Source: Panorpa germanica | Lineage: Eukaryota > Arthropoda > Insecta > Mecoptera > Panorpidae | Direction of reading: 5' to 3' | DNA length: 64,000 nt | Assembly: GCA_963678705.1 (NCBI GenBank) | Contig: OY783203.1 | Span: 27,820,535 to 27,884,534, forward strand | In this document: piece after piece, positions 1 to 11,784 of the stretch | Layout: every line of letters starts with the position of its first letter | How positions within the stretch are numbered: position 1 is the stretch's first letter | Translations under genes and position numbers: made by a program | Notes under the pieces: model-generated | The model's database searches: none | Told to the model about the DNA's origin: nothing | The model's input: the letters and a program-made list of their open reading frames with translations, nothing else

Positions 1-2837
1 GCAATAATTTAATCCGTTTATTTTACAGAAAATCAACATTTGCCATGTGTGTTATAAACCCTTTTTGACCGATTCAAATATATGGTATTTTTACCATATT
101 ATTATTATTATTTATGTTTTTTTTATTTTTTTTCGTACACATTGTAAACTGTTTATTTAATCCAACAAGTGTATAGACTTTTGCGCGAATGTCAGTTGGA
201 CACCACTAGTACTGCTCATTTTCGAACTTTTCGCTAACTTCAGCGACGTATATAATTGTTGTCTCTTTTACATTAGAAACCTTTGGAATTAGTTTGTGAT
301 AAGCTAGTAAGTGTGAAACTGCACAGCAAGACAATTTTCTACCTGAAAGGTTTAATCCTCAAAGTGGGTACATCAAATTAAGAAATAGGTTTTCAATGAA
401 ATGAAATTTCCAATGATCATTTATCAAATAATACAAGTATTTTGAATCATTCTCTCCATTCATAGGTCTCTTCGTTTGATTGGATGCAGCCTACTTGTAT
501 TTCCAGTACAGTAATCTATCGTAACCACCTTATTTTTGACACAGCCACTGAACTACTGACGATAGAGAGGAGTCACACGGAAATTTGAACTCTTATTCAA
601 ATCGTGGTTCCAGAATCTACGGATAAATCTGCCTCGTCACGCTAGCGAGATGGCTGACAAGCGGACAACAGTATCTCAGCTTTTTTTTGACAAGTTTATT
701 TTTCCTTCAAATCATTTCAATGAATTTTATTTCATTTTGTTTTTTTCTTCTTCTTGTCTTTAATATCTATACGACTATAATATATATTTGATATACAGGT
801 TTATTATACATGTGTACTTATTGTATATACAAGTATTTTTTGACTGTTATACAAACATTTGATTTATTAACTTATAACAAAAACATTGAATAATGATTTG
901 ATTTTTAGTTTAGTCTTTCAAATAAATGATTAAAAATGAATATAAAAAATTTGTCTTTTGTTACATTTTTATAACTGTTCTTGCATTATTTCACACCAGC
1001 TTTTAAAGATGTACCTTCTGTAGATGCTGCTTCAGAAGCCTTAGATACATGCTCTACCATACAGGGTGTCTCACTCGAATATTCAAACTTTAATTAAAAA
1101 TAAAACGAATAATATTTGACACGAAATTGATTATTTATTTAAAAGTGAAGTCATGCGGGTGGATGTTCCTTTTGTTGAATATACGTTAATTGGATATTCG
1201 CAAACCCTTCCTACTGAACAAACATCCAGGGCTAACAGAGATACCAGTAAACATTTTGGAGTAAATTCTACTTAATTTCTATTACATATCATGAGTTTTT
1301 GTCTGGAACGTGTTCGTTTTCTATTCAGTCGTTCATAGGAAAGGCCCTTTTTATGACCTACAGAGATCGCAACGACGGTTCACTGCTGAATTAAAAGCGG
1401 AGTCGGTTTATGATTTATGACCGGAGTTATAAACTTGACACTAGTAGGGATGGCAGGGGTATAAAACTTAATGGAATTCTACTTTTTAGAGTCTGCAAAA
1501 TATAAATATTTAAATGAAGAAATAAATAGATGTAATCTTTAGTACGGATCGTGATTTTTTTAATGAATATTATTCATCTTCAACAATACTCGTTATATTA
1601 GTTTTTTATATTGTTTTGGTGATTCAAAAATCCACGATCGGCAGGTCTGCGTTAGGTTTAAAACCTCTGTCTTACCATCGCTAGATACTATCTTCGTTTA
1701 TATACATTATATTCGGGGATTGAGGGAGATAGCGTCTGTCTATTACCATTAAAAAAATATTTGTTGAAAAAGGATAGCATATACTTTAAACATACTGTAC
1801 TGAACAAAATACTATACAAGTATACAAGTGTAACGGTGAAAAATATATTTTACTTGTCTAACCGCATCTCGTTTTTCTCTCACTTTGGAATAAATGAGAT
1901 GAAAGTGAACTTAAAAAAAATATATCCATGTGGGAAAGAAACAGAAATACTTAATGAATGATGTTGGAAAAAGAAAGAATATTATTATGAAAAAATTCTA
2001 ACAACTAACACAAAATCTGTGACAGGTAGAGAACTTGTAAAGCGTTAGAATAGAATTGTACGAGTGACTCGAACTTTACCAAATAGGGCACTTCACCAAA
2101 TTGTTTACTGGGATGGATAACTTAAACTTTAAACATAAAACACTGTTTTTAGACAGTGGCAAAATAATGACAAAAATTTTGTTCTTTTTTTTTTGCATTA
2201 ACTTTTAAAAGTTATTAGCACTTAAAAGGCATATATACATTTACAAACATTTACAATACTTAATTCGTAATTCATAATTCTTATAAACATTTACAATACA
2301 CAATAAACGTAAATGTAATAATCGTAATTCATAAACTTATAAATATATTTCAAATAAAAAAATTAAATTTGTTTTGTTTATAAATTCAATGAGATTTTTC
2401 AGATTAATTTTGTTCTTGTCTGCAATATGTGTGCTCTATATTGTGCAGTATTCTTTGAACAATCAGAGCAGTCTTGAGTACAGTGTGCGCCAGGCTAATT
2501 CTATTAAAAAATGCCTCCATATTTTGGGATGTTCAGTGTGACTCGTGAATAGTGAAATATAACCTAAAAAAGGTAATCGTTTCCAGAATGTTTGCATTGT
2601 ACACATTCTAAAGTGAAGAGGGCGCTTGGAAGACTTAGCTTAATAAATTGTGACTGGATACAATCGGTGTTGATTTATTTTCTAATTAAGGAGCCAGAGA
2701 AGAGGGAGTGGGATTGAGGAAAATGTTCTAGGCCTCGGACTACATAGTGACCCAGATAATAGACAAATGAAAATGAATAACAATGAAATATTTGACTAAA
2801 TTTCCACTAAATACAATTCTAAGTTGAGTGAATCTAT
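1..2837. other. AT-rich non-genic stretch, nothing recognised
   Basis: No open frame with protein-like composition and no RNA gene was recognised on either strand. Short open frames, such as one of 66 codons from 1761, are low-complexity Lys/Ile/Tyr/Asn translations expected in AT-rich DNA. Poly-T runs and diffuse AT-rich sequence dominate. Confidence 0.5.
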
Positions 2838-3069
2838 GGGGCCTATTTTGTAACTGCTTACCTGACGACTTCTGACGATTTTTCAAAGCGCTATATTTTC
2901 TAAACCAAGCTATGTAAGTTCACACAAAACTATCAGAAGACCTTTAATTAAAAGCAAAATGGATCTCATACCTTGAAACTGGCATAAGTTTGGTAATTTG
3001 TAAATTATAGGTCTTTGAAAAATCGTCAGAAGTTGACAGACGTCAGGTTAGCAGTTACAAAATAGGACT
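2838..3069. mobile_element. MITE family A, copy 1 (about 230 bp, long terminal inverted repeats)
   Basis: The ends are inverted copies of each other: CCTATTTTGTAACTGC at the left and its complement at the right. A second inverted block, TGACGATTTTTCAAAG, lies further in on both arms. The middle (AAGCTATGTAAGTT, ACAAAACTATCAGAAGACC, TTGAAACTGGCATAAGT) is shared with the copy at 9935-10175. There is no coding capacity, so it would depend on a transposase from elsewhere. I could not define a target duplication, so the superfamily is open. Confidence 0.75.
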
Positions 3070-3748
3070 CTAAGTTTTCTCTTGAGACCAGTGTCGTCTT
3101 CCGATGACTCTAGCTATGCCCTACATATAAGAAATATTCTGAGTACACTCCTGATTGAATATAATCCCTATGTGACTTCGAGCAGCTCAAATTTAGCTTT
3201 TAATTATTAAATAACACATACAAAGTATTATAAAAAGGGTGTGTTAAATTGAAATTAGTAACGGTTCGTTGTATTTTTGTAAATATTATTAAATTTCTTA
3301 TCAACAATTGCCATATTTGTAATAGATTTATAAAGAAAAACATTTCAACTTTAATTTAAACAAGAATTAATGTATTCGTTCCATTACAAATTGTATTTGT
3401 TCTGCTTCTAATTTTCTAATTTTATTCGTATTTCTAAGTTTACGCTAGAATAATATAATTTGATAAGTTAGTTTTTATTTAGAAATTGTATGGTTACCGA
3501 TTTAACTGAATTTCAACAAATAAATTGAAATTATTTATTTCCACCTCAATCTGGGCAATAAATCTGTTAATATTAAGAGTGGTCAGGGATTAAATAACGT
3601 TATTTACTGAAAAACAATCCTTTAGGTATTATGAAACGTGAGCACAGGGTTACTTACAATGAAATTGTATTTGTTCTTGTTAATGAGGTTGCGTATTTTT
3701 AATGCAAGGCGCATTTTCTGATTGCATATGCAAATTCAGTGACTCTTT
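3070..3748. other. AT-rich spacer, nothing recognised
   Basis: Low-complexity AT-rich DNA between the MITE and the mariner scrap. No gene, RNA or repeat structure was seen. Confidence 0.5.
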
Positions 3749-3826
3749 GAATTTCCCAGACTTAACCTCCTGCGACTATTTCCTGTTTCCAAACCTGTAT
3801 ACAGGTATTTGAAAGCAGAGAAAGTC
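3749..3826 (+). pseudogene. mariner-type transposase scrap (third catalytic Asp region)
   Basis: In one frame the translation reads NFPDLTSCDYFLFPNL. This matches the mariner/SETMAR signature in which the last Asp of the DD(34)D triad lies in a PDLxPxDYFLFPxL context. A shift of frame then gives YRYLKAEKV, the expected continuation (LKxWLxGxxF-like) after this block. Only about 25 codons remain, with a frameshift and nearby stops, so it is a dead relic. The assignment rests on motif recognition only. Confidence 0.6.
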
Positions 3827-3960
3827 TTAAACACCTTATTGACTTTAGCAATGAATCTAATTTAATCTCTTTATTTTAAATACACACACTCGTATTTATA
3901 GAATATAAATTATGAATTACAAATTGTTTATCAATGTATGTATATATTGTTTTAAGTGCG

Positions 3961-4565
3961 AATAACTATCGTGGACATTGTGGAATAAGAGGAAATGAAA
4001 TTGCGGACAAATTGGCAAAGGAATCAATAAATTTGGAAATTGAGATGAGTGTGAAATTAACTTTATATGAAATTTTAAATATAATAAAAAAATTAAACTT
4101 CAATTTGAGAAACCAAGAGATTATTATATGTAACATCTAAATTTAAGTAAGAAAAAATGGTTCAGAAATGAGTCCCGCAAAATTATATCAACTATAATCA
4201 GAATCAAAAGTAATCATTGTAAAACTCCATCTCACCTGTACAAAATTAATATTAAATCCGGCGATAGATGTCAATGTGGTGAAGAAAGAATTTTGGATCA
4301 TATTATATTTGAATGCATAAATTATAGTTTAGAAAGATCAAAATTCAATAGTGAAATATTAGACGTGGTTAAAACTTTTCCTGTTAATACTAAATTTTTG
4401 TTAAGTGATTCAAAATTAATTAGCGAATTATTAAAATATTTAGAAATTTGTAAAATAGAATTATAAAATGTGAAACATGTAAAAAAATGTTTGATGGTGG
4501 CTATGACGAATAAAAGTCAAGGCAAATAAATAAATAAATAAAAAAAAAAATAATAATAACTATCG
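3961..4565 (+). mobile_element. 5'-truncated LINE 3' end with 11-bp target site duplication
   Basis: The 11-mer AATAACTATCG occurs at 3961-3971 and again at 4555-4565. Between them lies the 3' end of a non-LTR retrotransposon, ending in a (TAAA)n/poly-A tail at about 4524-4550. This is the product expected from target-primed reverse transcription that stopped early. The insert begins inside the RNase H domain and keeps about 580 bp. The matching duplication suggests the insertion is not very old, although the coding part is already broken. Confidence 0.85.
3972..4466 (+). pseudogene. LINE ORF2 C-terminus: RNase H end plus Cys/His knuckle, frameshifted
   Basis: The first frame reads GHCGIRGNEIADKLAKES, the hallmark end of the RNase H domain of RNase H-bearing LINEs (GHxGIxGNExADxLAK), where His and Asp are catalytic. 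That frame stops at about 4138. In another frame the protein resumes as KKWFRNESRK and runs to a stop at about 4464. This second part includes a CQCG...DHI.FEC pattern (CxC-x6-H-x4-C), the zinc-knuckle-like tail common in Jockey/I-type LINEs. Endonuclease and reverse transcriptase are absent because of the 5' truncation. It is non-functional. The LINE clade cannot be fixed from this piece. Confidence 0.75.
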
Positions 4566-5170
4566 AAAGTTGAAAAAAAATTGCCTATATACTAGTACGA
4601 GAATTTCTATATGCTTTTAGCTTCATATGCACTAACCCACTATAAAAGCACAAGTCCAATTAATTCAAAAAGATTAATAACATTTAATATCTATAAATGT
4701 AATATTTATGAAACGTATATTTTACCCTCAACCCTTAAATAATTGCTGGATGCCCGACACCCGACATCCGATGACCGTTGCAGTCTGTTCAAGGGGAAAG
4801 GGGAAAGAGAAACCCGTCTGCTTAAGCTGCACACACTTTCTTTCGAAGGAGTTGTATTTAAATGCAATGTTTGATGTACTACACATATATAAATGTATAT
4901 ATATAATTATACACGATGTTGTCTGGCACGTAAAGTTTTGGTGGCGCCATTTTAAGCTTTAGCTAAATAGCGGTCTTAAATCTAACCTTTATGTTATATT
5001 ATTACTATTTATATTAATAAAAGAATATAGATCAGTGTACGAGTGCATTTGCTATCCACTGAAGTTTTTAATAATCATTAGAGTTATTCTGTAATCAAAA
5101 TCGAAATCTACATGCGAAAAGTGCATCATAAATGTAATATGTAGCTGTATTACATACACAGGAGACAAGT
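4566..5170. other. spacer, nothing recognised
   Basis: AT-rich with a slightly GC-richer patch at 4738-4830. The 84-codon frame at 4708-4962 has no recognisable composition or motif and is not called as a gene. Confidence 0.45.
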
Positions 5171-5552
5171 GTCCTTTTCAGGGGCGCCCTTAGCCATTGC
5201 GAGGCCCCGGGCAGCAGAACTCCCGAAGCCCCGGGCGGCAGAACTTTGCGAGGTCCCGGGGTGGCATTTATGTTAATTGTAAGTAAGTATCTTTCATGAT
5301 AATTGACAAGAAATAAAAGTTTATATGGAAGATAAAAGTTAAGAAGCACAAAGACGACAAATATTAATGATAATAAACTAAGGCACATGAATGCCTTAAA
5401 AGATATACGCAGGGATTCTAGTGGGATTTCTAAAGAGCGAGGCGCGAGATTCAAATACATATATAGTAATGAATTTTTCTACTTGGGTTGTTGCGCGAGG
5501 TCCCGGGCGGTTGCCCTGCTTGCCACTCCCTAAGGCCGCCTCTGGTCCTTTT
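5171..5552. mobile_element. hAT-type MITE with 8-bp target duplication GTCCTTTT
   Basis: The element itself is 5179-5544 (366 bp). It begins CAGGGGCGCCCTTAG and ends with the complement of CAGAGGCGGCCTTAG. It is flanked on both sides by GTCCTTTT (5171-5178 and 5545-5552). CAG-beginning inverted repeats with an 8-bp duplication are diagnostic of hAT elements. The ends are strikingly GC-rich (runs of CCCGGG, subterminal GCGAGGTCCCGGG motifs on both arms), unlike the AT-rich surroundings. No transposase is encoded. Short open frames here on both strands are chance. Confidence 0.88.
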
Positions 5553-6036
5553 AATTACTCGTTTCTGGGTCTCACACCAAATTCAATTGTATCCAATAAC
5601 ATTCTACAAAGTAACCTTCAGCTCCATAGGTTCTAGCCCGTGCCTACAATTTAATCCGACTCTGCCTTTATACCATAAAAACTCCACCACAGTAAAAAGT
5701 TAGTTTAAGTACTTAGTAATATGGCTAGAATCGTAAATAGGCCGACTTTAAATAAAAGAAATAATGTTATGATTAAAGAAAGTATCAAATACATGTTGAG
5801 AATAATTTATATTTGCTCAGACTCCAAGAGATAATAAAGAAGGGGAACGCAGTAGCGAATTCAGTGTTAAGGGTTCTTAATTTCTCAAACCTAATTCAAT
5901 GCCTACCGTTAAAGTTCTTTTAATTACCAATATCTTATGAAGATTCTTAATAGTTTACAAATAATTCCTGATAGAGAATTTGTACCAAGCGATACTGTTT
6001 GTACCCAACGAATAGGGTTATGAATGCTACGAGCAT
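5553..6036. other. spacer, nothing recognised
   Basis: AT-rich DNA without recognisable gene or repeat. Confidence 0.4.
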
Positions 6037-6110
6037 AAGGGCAAACGATTAGTTCAGTTGAAGAACACCCTTCTACTAAATGGGAGATCCGGGATCGAAT
6101 CCGACTTTTA
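6037..6110 (+). ncRNA. tRNA-like / SINE-head sequence with pol III A and B boxes
   Basis: TAGTTCAGTTG at 6050-6060 fits the A-box consensus TRGYNNARNNG. GGATCGAATCC at 6092-6102 differs from the B box GGTTCGANTCC by one base. The spacing is as in a tRNA gene without intron. I cannot fold a convincing acceptor stem around it, so this is more likely a degenerate tRNA or the head of a SINE than a working tRNA gene. No 3' tail was identified. Confidence 0.45.
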
Positions 6111-6367
6111 ACTGATATTTGAATACTCATAGAATTGTTGATAATGACTCGTAACAAGAACAGGAATTACCAAATACAGAGCAAAGACGTGGAGCAGAAA
6201 TGTGCACAAATGCTTTTCAAAAGTATTTAAATAGAAAACGCAAATACCTCTTAATATTTCCATTTCAAATACAAAATAGAAAATAAATTTCATGTTAGTA
6301 TTTAAATACAAAATGCAAAATACGTATTTTAAAAATCCTTTTGAGAAAATAGAATATTCTTTAATAC

Positions 6368-6640
6368 TTTCGAACTTTCTCCAAAGTTCCGTACCGGGCC
6401 CCCTAATTTTCTCAACTGAATTGATTAAATTTTTTATTGTCAAAAAGTCTTAGCATTGAACACCATAATACTTATCTAAATTTCAACTTTTTATCTTTTT
6501 CGCATTACCAGTTATACAGCAAAAAGTACCCGTTGTTTTTTCCAGTTTTTCTAAAATTATGGATTTCTAGGAAATTCAGGTAAAACTTCTAGGACGCAAT
6601 TTTTTTCTCTACGAAATAGAATATTTTCACCATACGAATT
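6368..6640. repeat. Dispersed repeat, single copy outside the array
   Basis: This stretch matches the upstream end of every 7-kb unit (for example 33111-33390) in a shared series of blocks: GAACTTTCTCCAAAGTTCC, ACCGGGCCCCC, AATTTCAACTTTxTATCTTT, ATACAGCAAAAA, GGAAATTCAGG, and TTTTTTTCTCTACGAAATAG followed by ATATTTTCA. A partial relative lies near 25140-25210. Copies are diverged by many small differences, so this is an old dispersed element. No coding capacity or class-defining end was identified. Confidence 0.7.
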
Positions 6641-8896
6641 TCCTATATATATAAACAAATAAACATACACTTGGAACATTATAATATAAGAAAAAGAAGG
6701 TAATGTTTATGGATTAACACTATGAAATAGAAAAGAGGTTTGTAAAAGTTTTCAAATATAAAATGTTATATTCGTATAAGGTATTTAAATACAAAATAGA
6801 AAATCCGTATTTTGCATTTTGTATTTGCATTATGAGTATATGTATTTGAAAAACGCACAACTCTGCATAGGAGTATATGACCCAAAAATATTCATCACCG
6901 AATTATATATTCTGCAAATGCATTAGACACTAGGAAGAATGACTAACTTGCAAGTAATGTGAGTTTCTTTACAAAGTAGTGAGGCTGCGGCTCCGCGGTC
7001 TGTATCCGTGTCCGTGTCAGGCGACGGCGGGCGGTAGGTGGCGCTGCACCGTTGCACCGCTGCAGTGATTTACTATTACCAGCAAAACGCGCTAATTGTC
7101 TGTGTTCTTTGTTATAACTTACAAATGTCTGTTTGATGTATTTGATTTCATTTTGATGTGTTAGGTTTAGATAGACAGCGGATGTTAAAATGCCCTTTTT
7201 GAGTTTTTTTGGTTTTTTTGGTTTTTTGGTCAGACTTTAGACTCGACGAAGTTCGGAAATGGTATTTTAGTGAAGCGCCAAGAAGAGCCTTTCCCCAGGC
7301 TTACCCGGGGGCTAGTCCAAGAGACCCATCACATCGCCTGAACTGTCGAAAATGTAAAGATGTTTAGAAAAGCATCGGCGGGTAGCCACCAGCCAACTAA
7401 CATAAGGTAAACCGCAAACTGCCTTAGGCGTAGCGTTATTTCTATGAATCTTCAGCTTCTCTCTTCTTAAAAGTCTAGCAGGATATATCAGAGTAGATGA
7501 ACCTTTGATATTGATATGCAATTACGTGAAATCCCTTAAATTATTGGGTTTAGAAAAACGCCCAAAGTAGCATTAGTTGAAATAATAAAAATACACTGTT
7601 ATTTTAAATTGCAAACACGCAATAAAAATAGTTTTTAAAGGAAATTTACCTGAAGATATATTTATTGGTATGGTATTGAATTATTATTTGGTTAATTATA
7701 AAAAGGGATAGCCCTTCACAATGCCACAATACCGCAATACACGAAAACGCATAAACGTACATCGAACGATTCCCACCCTTGTCTCGATGTAAATGTGAAT
7801 GCAAAGCTCACAAAACGAAATTCAATTACAACGGAATCAATTACAGCAAACCCTTACAGCCCTTATTACAGCAAACCAATATTTGACTTTGCTAAAGTTA
7901 AAGAGTGAAGAGTACAAATGCACCTGCACCGTCAAAACGCATTTAAAGTGTCTATTTTAAATAGTTTAAATATACTTAACTAAACGTTATCATGTATATG
8001 TTAATTTGACAAAATAATTTATGTAAATGATCTGTAACAAAATAACGTTTATAAAAATTTAAAAGACTACAAAATGAGATCAGTCGTTAAGTTGTTGACC
8101 TGAATTCATTATTCCTGGAAACATCACATTATAAGTCAACTTTATACTCGACCAAAACTTAAAGGTAATTAAGTTGATATCCTCGTCGCCAAATACAGGT
8201 CCTTTTTTATGTAAGGGCGTAATTTTGAATTGAATTATCTTATAAATTAAATATTTTTAGAGGGCAGAGTAGAGGTCGTTGAGGGTAGGTAGGAAACTGA
8301 TGATAAAAAGAGTAGTTTCAATATAATATTTTGAATTTTCATGTTTTTAAGTTTCTGATTCTATGAAATCCTACGATTGACGATTCCTATGGTGTCGAGA
8401 TTCCATGTATATGAATTTAATAAAAATAATGTAGAAGGTTCTAATGGTAAAGTGAAGTAATGCGAAACAACTCGAAGAGTCGGTTGCTTTTTCAATGAAC
8501 TACGAGTATTTTAAACAAAATTAATCAATTTAAACTATTTTATTTAGTGGTGTAAATAGCAGCAGTAAACCTATTCTAATATTGGAAATAGATTGAAGAT
8601 AAAATGAAACCAATTAAATCAGCTCTCATTTTCTGTACAGTCCACAGGCCACATCTACATATAAATTCAATTTTCAATACTACTGCATAATAACTTTGTC
8701 AGATAAATAAAAAAAATACATTAAAACAGAAAAATAAACAAATTAACATAATTCCATCCTAAGATTAAAAATCTAATTTAAATTAAAAACATAAAAATAC
8801 TCGTACAAAAGCAAAGAATTCTTTATGGTCATAATTTGAACTTTATCTAGTTAAAGAAAAATATGAAATGGCTAAGAAAACGAGAGGTACTCCTAT
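6641..8896. other. Long non-genic stretch with a GC-rich island at 6975-7090
   Basis: Mostly AT-rich without recognised genes. Bases 6975-7090 are an abrupt GC- and CpG-rich island (CTGCGGCTCCGCGG, GGCGACGGCGGGCGG). A second, milder GC-rich patch at about 7240-7540 gives no recognised protein in any frame. The island could be a promoter or first exon of a gene lying elsewhere, or part of an unrecognised repeat. Confidence 0.4.
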
Positions 8897-9064
8897 ATGA
8901 CTTGCAGAGCTGGATTTGGAGGTGTGTACGCCCTGGGGCAACTAAGGAGCGGAGGCCCTAATTATTTTCCGATTTTTTCCGTTAAGTCTTTCAAAAATTT
9001 ATTGCTTTTATCTTTATTGTGAGGGCCTTGCTTGCCCTTCCTCAAATCCGGGCCTGATGACTTG
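8897..9064. mobile_element. Short hAT-type MITE (152 bp) with 8-bp target duplication ATGACTTG
   Basis: The element 8905-9056 starts CAGAGCTGGATTTGGAGG and ends with the complement of CAGGCCCGGATTTGAGG. It is flanked by perfect ATGACTTG repeats at 8897-8904 and 9057-9064. Subterminal GAGGCCC/GAGGGCC motifs lie on both arms. It is non-coding. The perfect duplication shows a genuine and fairly recent hAT-mediated insertion. Confidence 0.87.
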
Positions 9065-9934
9065 TACAATGGAGTTATTTGCTCTTTTACGACACTTGGG
9101 AAATGCACTAAAGTATAATACGGCCTCAAACAATAAGCCCATTAAAATATTACTGAAGTAATGCATATAACATTGATTTGTTGCTCGTTATGATAGAAGA
9201 GATATTTATCACTAGAGAAAAACTACATATTTTACATATGCATAAATTATAAAACAATTGGTTAGAACACTGTCCAAATATCCAGTAATATTCGTGATTG
9301 AATTTAACTTATTTCTTAGTGAGGTTGATTTTTGCCGTCTTTTTCTTTTTTATATATTTCAGATGACTTTTAATATTGATTTTTCATATCCAATTGTGGT
9401 TTGGGTGCAAATATTAAAATCTCTATATTTATGTATTGTGTCAGTTCCACTGAATAAATCAATTCTTTGTCACTCAGATTTCAGATAGATATCACCTATG
9501 CAAAATAATTGACAAAATCTTTTCCTAAGAACGTTCTTTCTCCTTCCAACATCATACAATTAAATAGAGATATAGTTGTCTCTTTTACCTTTGAAAATAT
9601 ATATTTGAATAGAGATAAAATTCAGAGTATCACAGAAAAAGAAACAAGATATAACTGTCTCTGTTACACTTTAATGGTTTATTTGCAACTTCATTCAATA
9701 CTGGTACGGTAGTGAGGCTAGGTTAGGCTAGTGATTTTGCTATTTCTAGTTCATATCACTGACATTTATTTGAACGTTTAAAATCAAATTGAATTGTTTC
9801 ATAACAATAAAGACATACGCATCTTCTATATGATGTCAAAGTGATTCCAAAATGTTTACGGGAAGGTGCCCACCACAGATAAGACGATGCAAGAGCCATG
9901 GAAACATAAAAATCCGTCACTTGCAACAAACTTA
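9065..9934. other. spacer, nothing recognised
   Basis: AT-rich. Frames of 60-80 codons here (from 9258 and 9509) have no recognisable motif and ordinary AT-rich composition. A TAGGTTAGG scrap lies at about 9718-9728. Confidence 0.45.
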
Positions 9935-10175
9935 GGCTCCTATTTTGTAATTGCTTATCTGACGTCTGTTAACTCCTGACGATTTTTCAAAGGCCTATAT
10001 TTTCTAAATTAAGCTATGTAAGTTTACACAAAACTATCAGGAGACCTTAAATAAAGAGCAAAATGGATCGCATACCTTGAAACTGGCATAAGTAGCCTAA
10101 TTTGTAAATTATAGGGCTTTGAAAAATCGTCAGGAGTTAACAGACGTCAGGTAAGCAGTTACAAAATAGACCCCT
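9935..10175. mobile_element. MITE family A, copy 2
   Basis: Clear homologue of 2838-3069 in the same orientation. It has CTATTTTGTAATTGCTTA at the left and the inverse AAGCAGTTACAAAATAG at the right, with inner inverted blocks TCCTGACGATTTTTCAAAG / CTTTGAAAAATCGTCAGGA. The inner arms here are more perfect (GTTAACTCCTGACG and its inverse), so this copy is closer to the ancestral palindrome. Non-coding. Confidence 0.78.
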
Positions 10176-11419
10176 TAATTGCATTATCTCTGGTGCATAG
10201 CTCTTTCTTCTACAAAGGTACGTCCTTAAAAGACAGCCTTCATATACTAAGATATATGTATATTGAATATCAAAATAATCTAAATTCACAATTAATATAT
10301 ACGACAAATAATTTCACACGCCCACAATTGAAAGTTCAAGAAAACGACGTCGTAAAATACAAAATTACGTGGGGTTTTAAAGGTAAGACAAGACTAGGTA
10401 CAATTTAGACAGTTGACAGCCGTCGGGGTTTGAATTATTACAACAAATAGGTTATGTTATTTATTACATTGTTTAGTGCAATTAGCAACAAATTTATGAC
10501 CTTCAATAAAAGTTTAATATTGTTGTCTTGCTTATAATTAAATAGTATGCTTTTGTGTTCTCTATTTGTAACTTAACATAGCTTGTTTCGAAATTGTATT
10601 GCAGTGCAGATTTACATTTACTAGATTGTCTAAATCTAATTTCAAAGCTTAGTTTCTACTACTCGTATAGATGTTGTCTTGCAGCTCAAGTTTCACACTT
10701 GCTAGCGTGCCACAAGCTAATTCTAAACCTAAATATTTATACGCAGTCATCATTGTCGTGTAGACGTAAGGTAATGTAAGACGATATTAAATGTAATTCA
10801 GCTAAAGTAAAAAAATCAGTTAAAATTTAGCAAACGGGGCTGCCTTTACAAGACATTACAAAAAGATTGTTAAAAGTATTATTTCTCAAATAACTGCTTC
10901 TTGTATAAATGAAGAATTAAATTAATTACAATGTTTGATTTCTTTTCATAGTTGCTTTTTGCTTATTTTCTTTGTATATCAACGGGGGTGCATAGAAGCA
11001 GCTCTAATAACACCCCCATGGCTACGACAACTAGCTACAGTAAATTATTACAACGATTCAAATTCACTTTCAAATAAGAAATTGTACTTTAAAAACATAT
11101 ATTATAAATAATGTTTCGTTTCAAATTTCCATATACTTAAAACTTTAATTTGGCAAAATTATTGTTATTCTACTATTTACGTTTTTTTATACTTTATACT
11201 TTTCTCTACATGCTTGTAGAACTGATGGTTATGTAAACGTGTCAACTATAATCCAATTATCGTTCCTACAAATTATATTAAATTATATAAATTATCTGAA
11301 TTTGTTTGTATTATGCTTTTTTTTTCTCACACGTTTATTTAATAATATCAATCATTTTATTTAAACGCATCTACTACATAAAAAGAAATTGTTTATATGT
11401 AATTGAATTGGTACACAAA
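10176..11419. other. spacer, nothing recognised
   Basis: AT-rich, no recognised gene. Short frames at 10193 and 10594 are not supported by motif or composition. Confidence 0.45.
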
Positions 11420-11420
11420 T

Positions 11421-11500
<80 letters not shown>
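11420..11500. repeat. Compound (CA)n(TA)n microsatellite
   Basis: About ten CA units run directly into about thirty TA units. The open frame across it (His-Thr then Tyr-Ile repeats) is an artefact of the dinucleotide. Confidence 0.97.
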
Positions 11501-11504
<4 letters not shown>

Positions 11505-11559
11505 GGTGCGTTTTAAGTTTCAGGTCGATGTTGTTTATATACCGAATAATGTTAAAAAG

Positions 11560-11784
11560 TGATCATTTTGAATGCCTCCACGATCACCTGATTTGATTGC
11601 CTCTAATTATTTACTATGGCGTTACCTGAAGGAAAGGTGTACACCAATAAATCAATTACAATCTTCCTGCTTAAGGACAATATTCAAAAATAAACTGCGG
11701 AAAAAATATCAGAAATTCACGCAGGATGCAAGATTTGTCATTTGCGCCAAGCACTACTTGACCGACAATATATTCCACACATAA
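11560..11784 (+). pseudogene. Tc1/mariner-type transposase C-terminal fragment
   Basis: The frame begins PPRSPDLIASNYLLWRYLKE, matching the PPRSPDLTPxDFFLWGYLK block that carries the last catalytic Asp region of insect DDE transposases of the Tc1/mariner group. The Asp expected after TPx is replaced here (ASN), so the catalytic residue is lost. The frame continues TPINQLQS..., as in intact relatives where the helical C-terminus follows. No upstream DDE region or DNA-binding domain was found. A dead relic. Confidence 0.6.

Noticed and set aside
11441..11500. Tyr-Ile repeat proteins here and at every (TA)n tract
   Set aside because: Pure translation of dinucleotide repeats.
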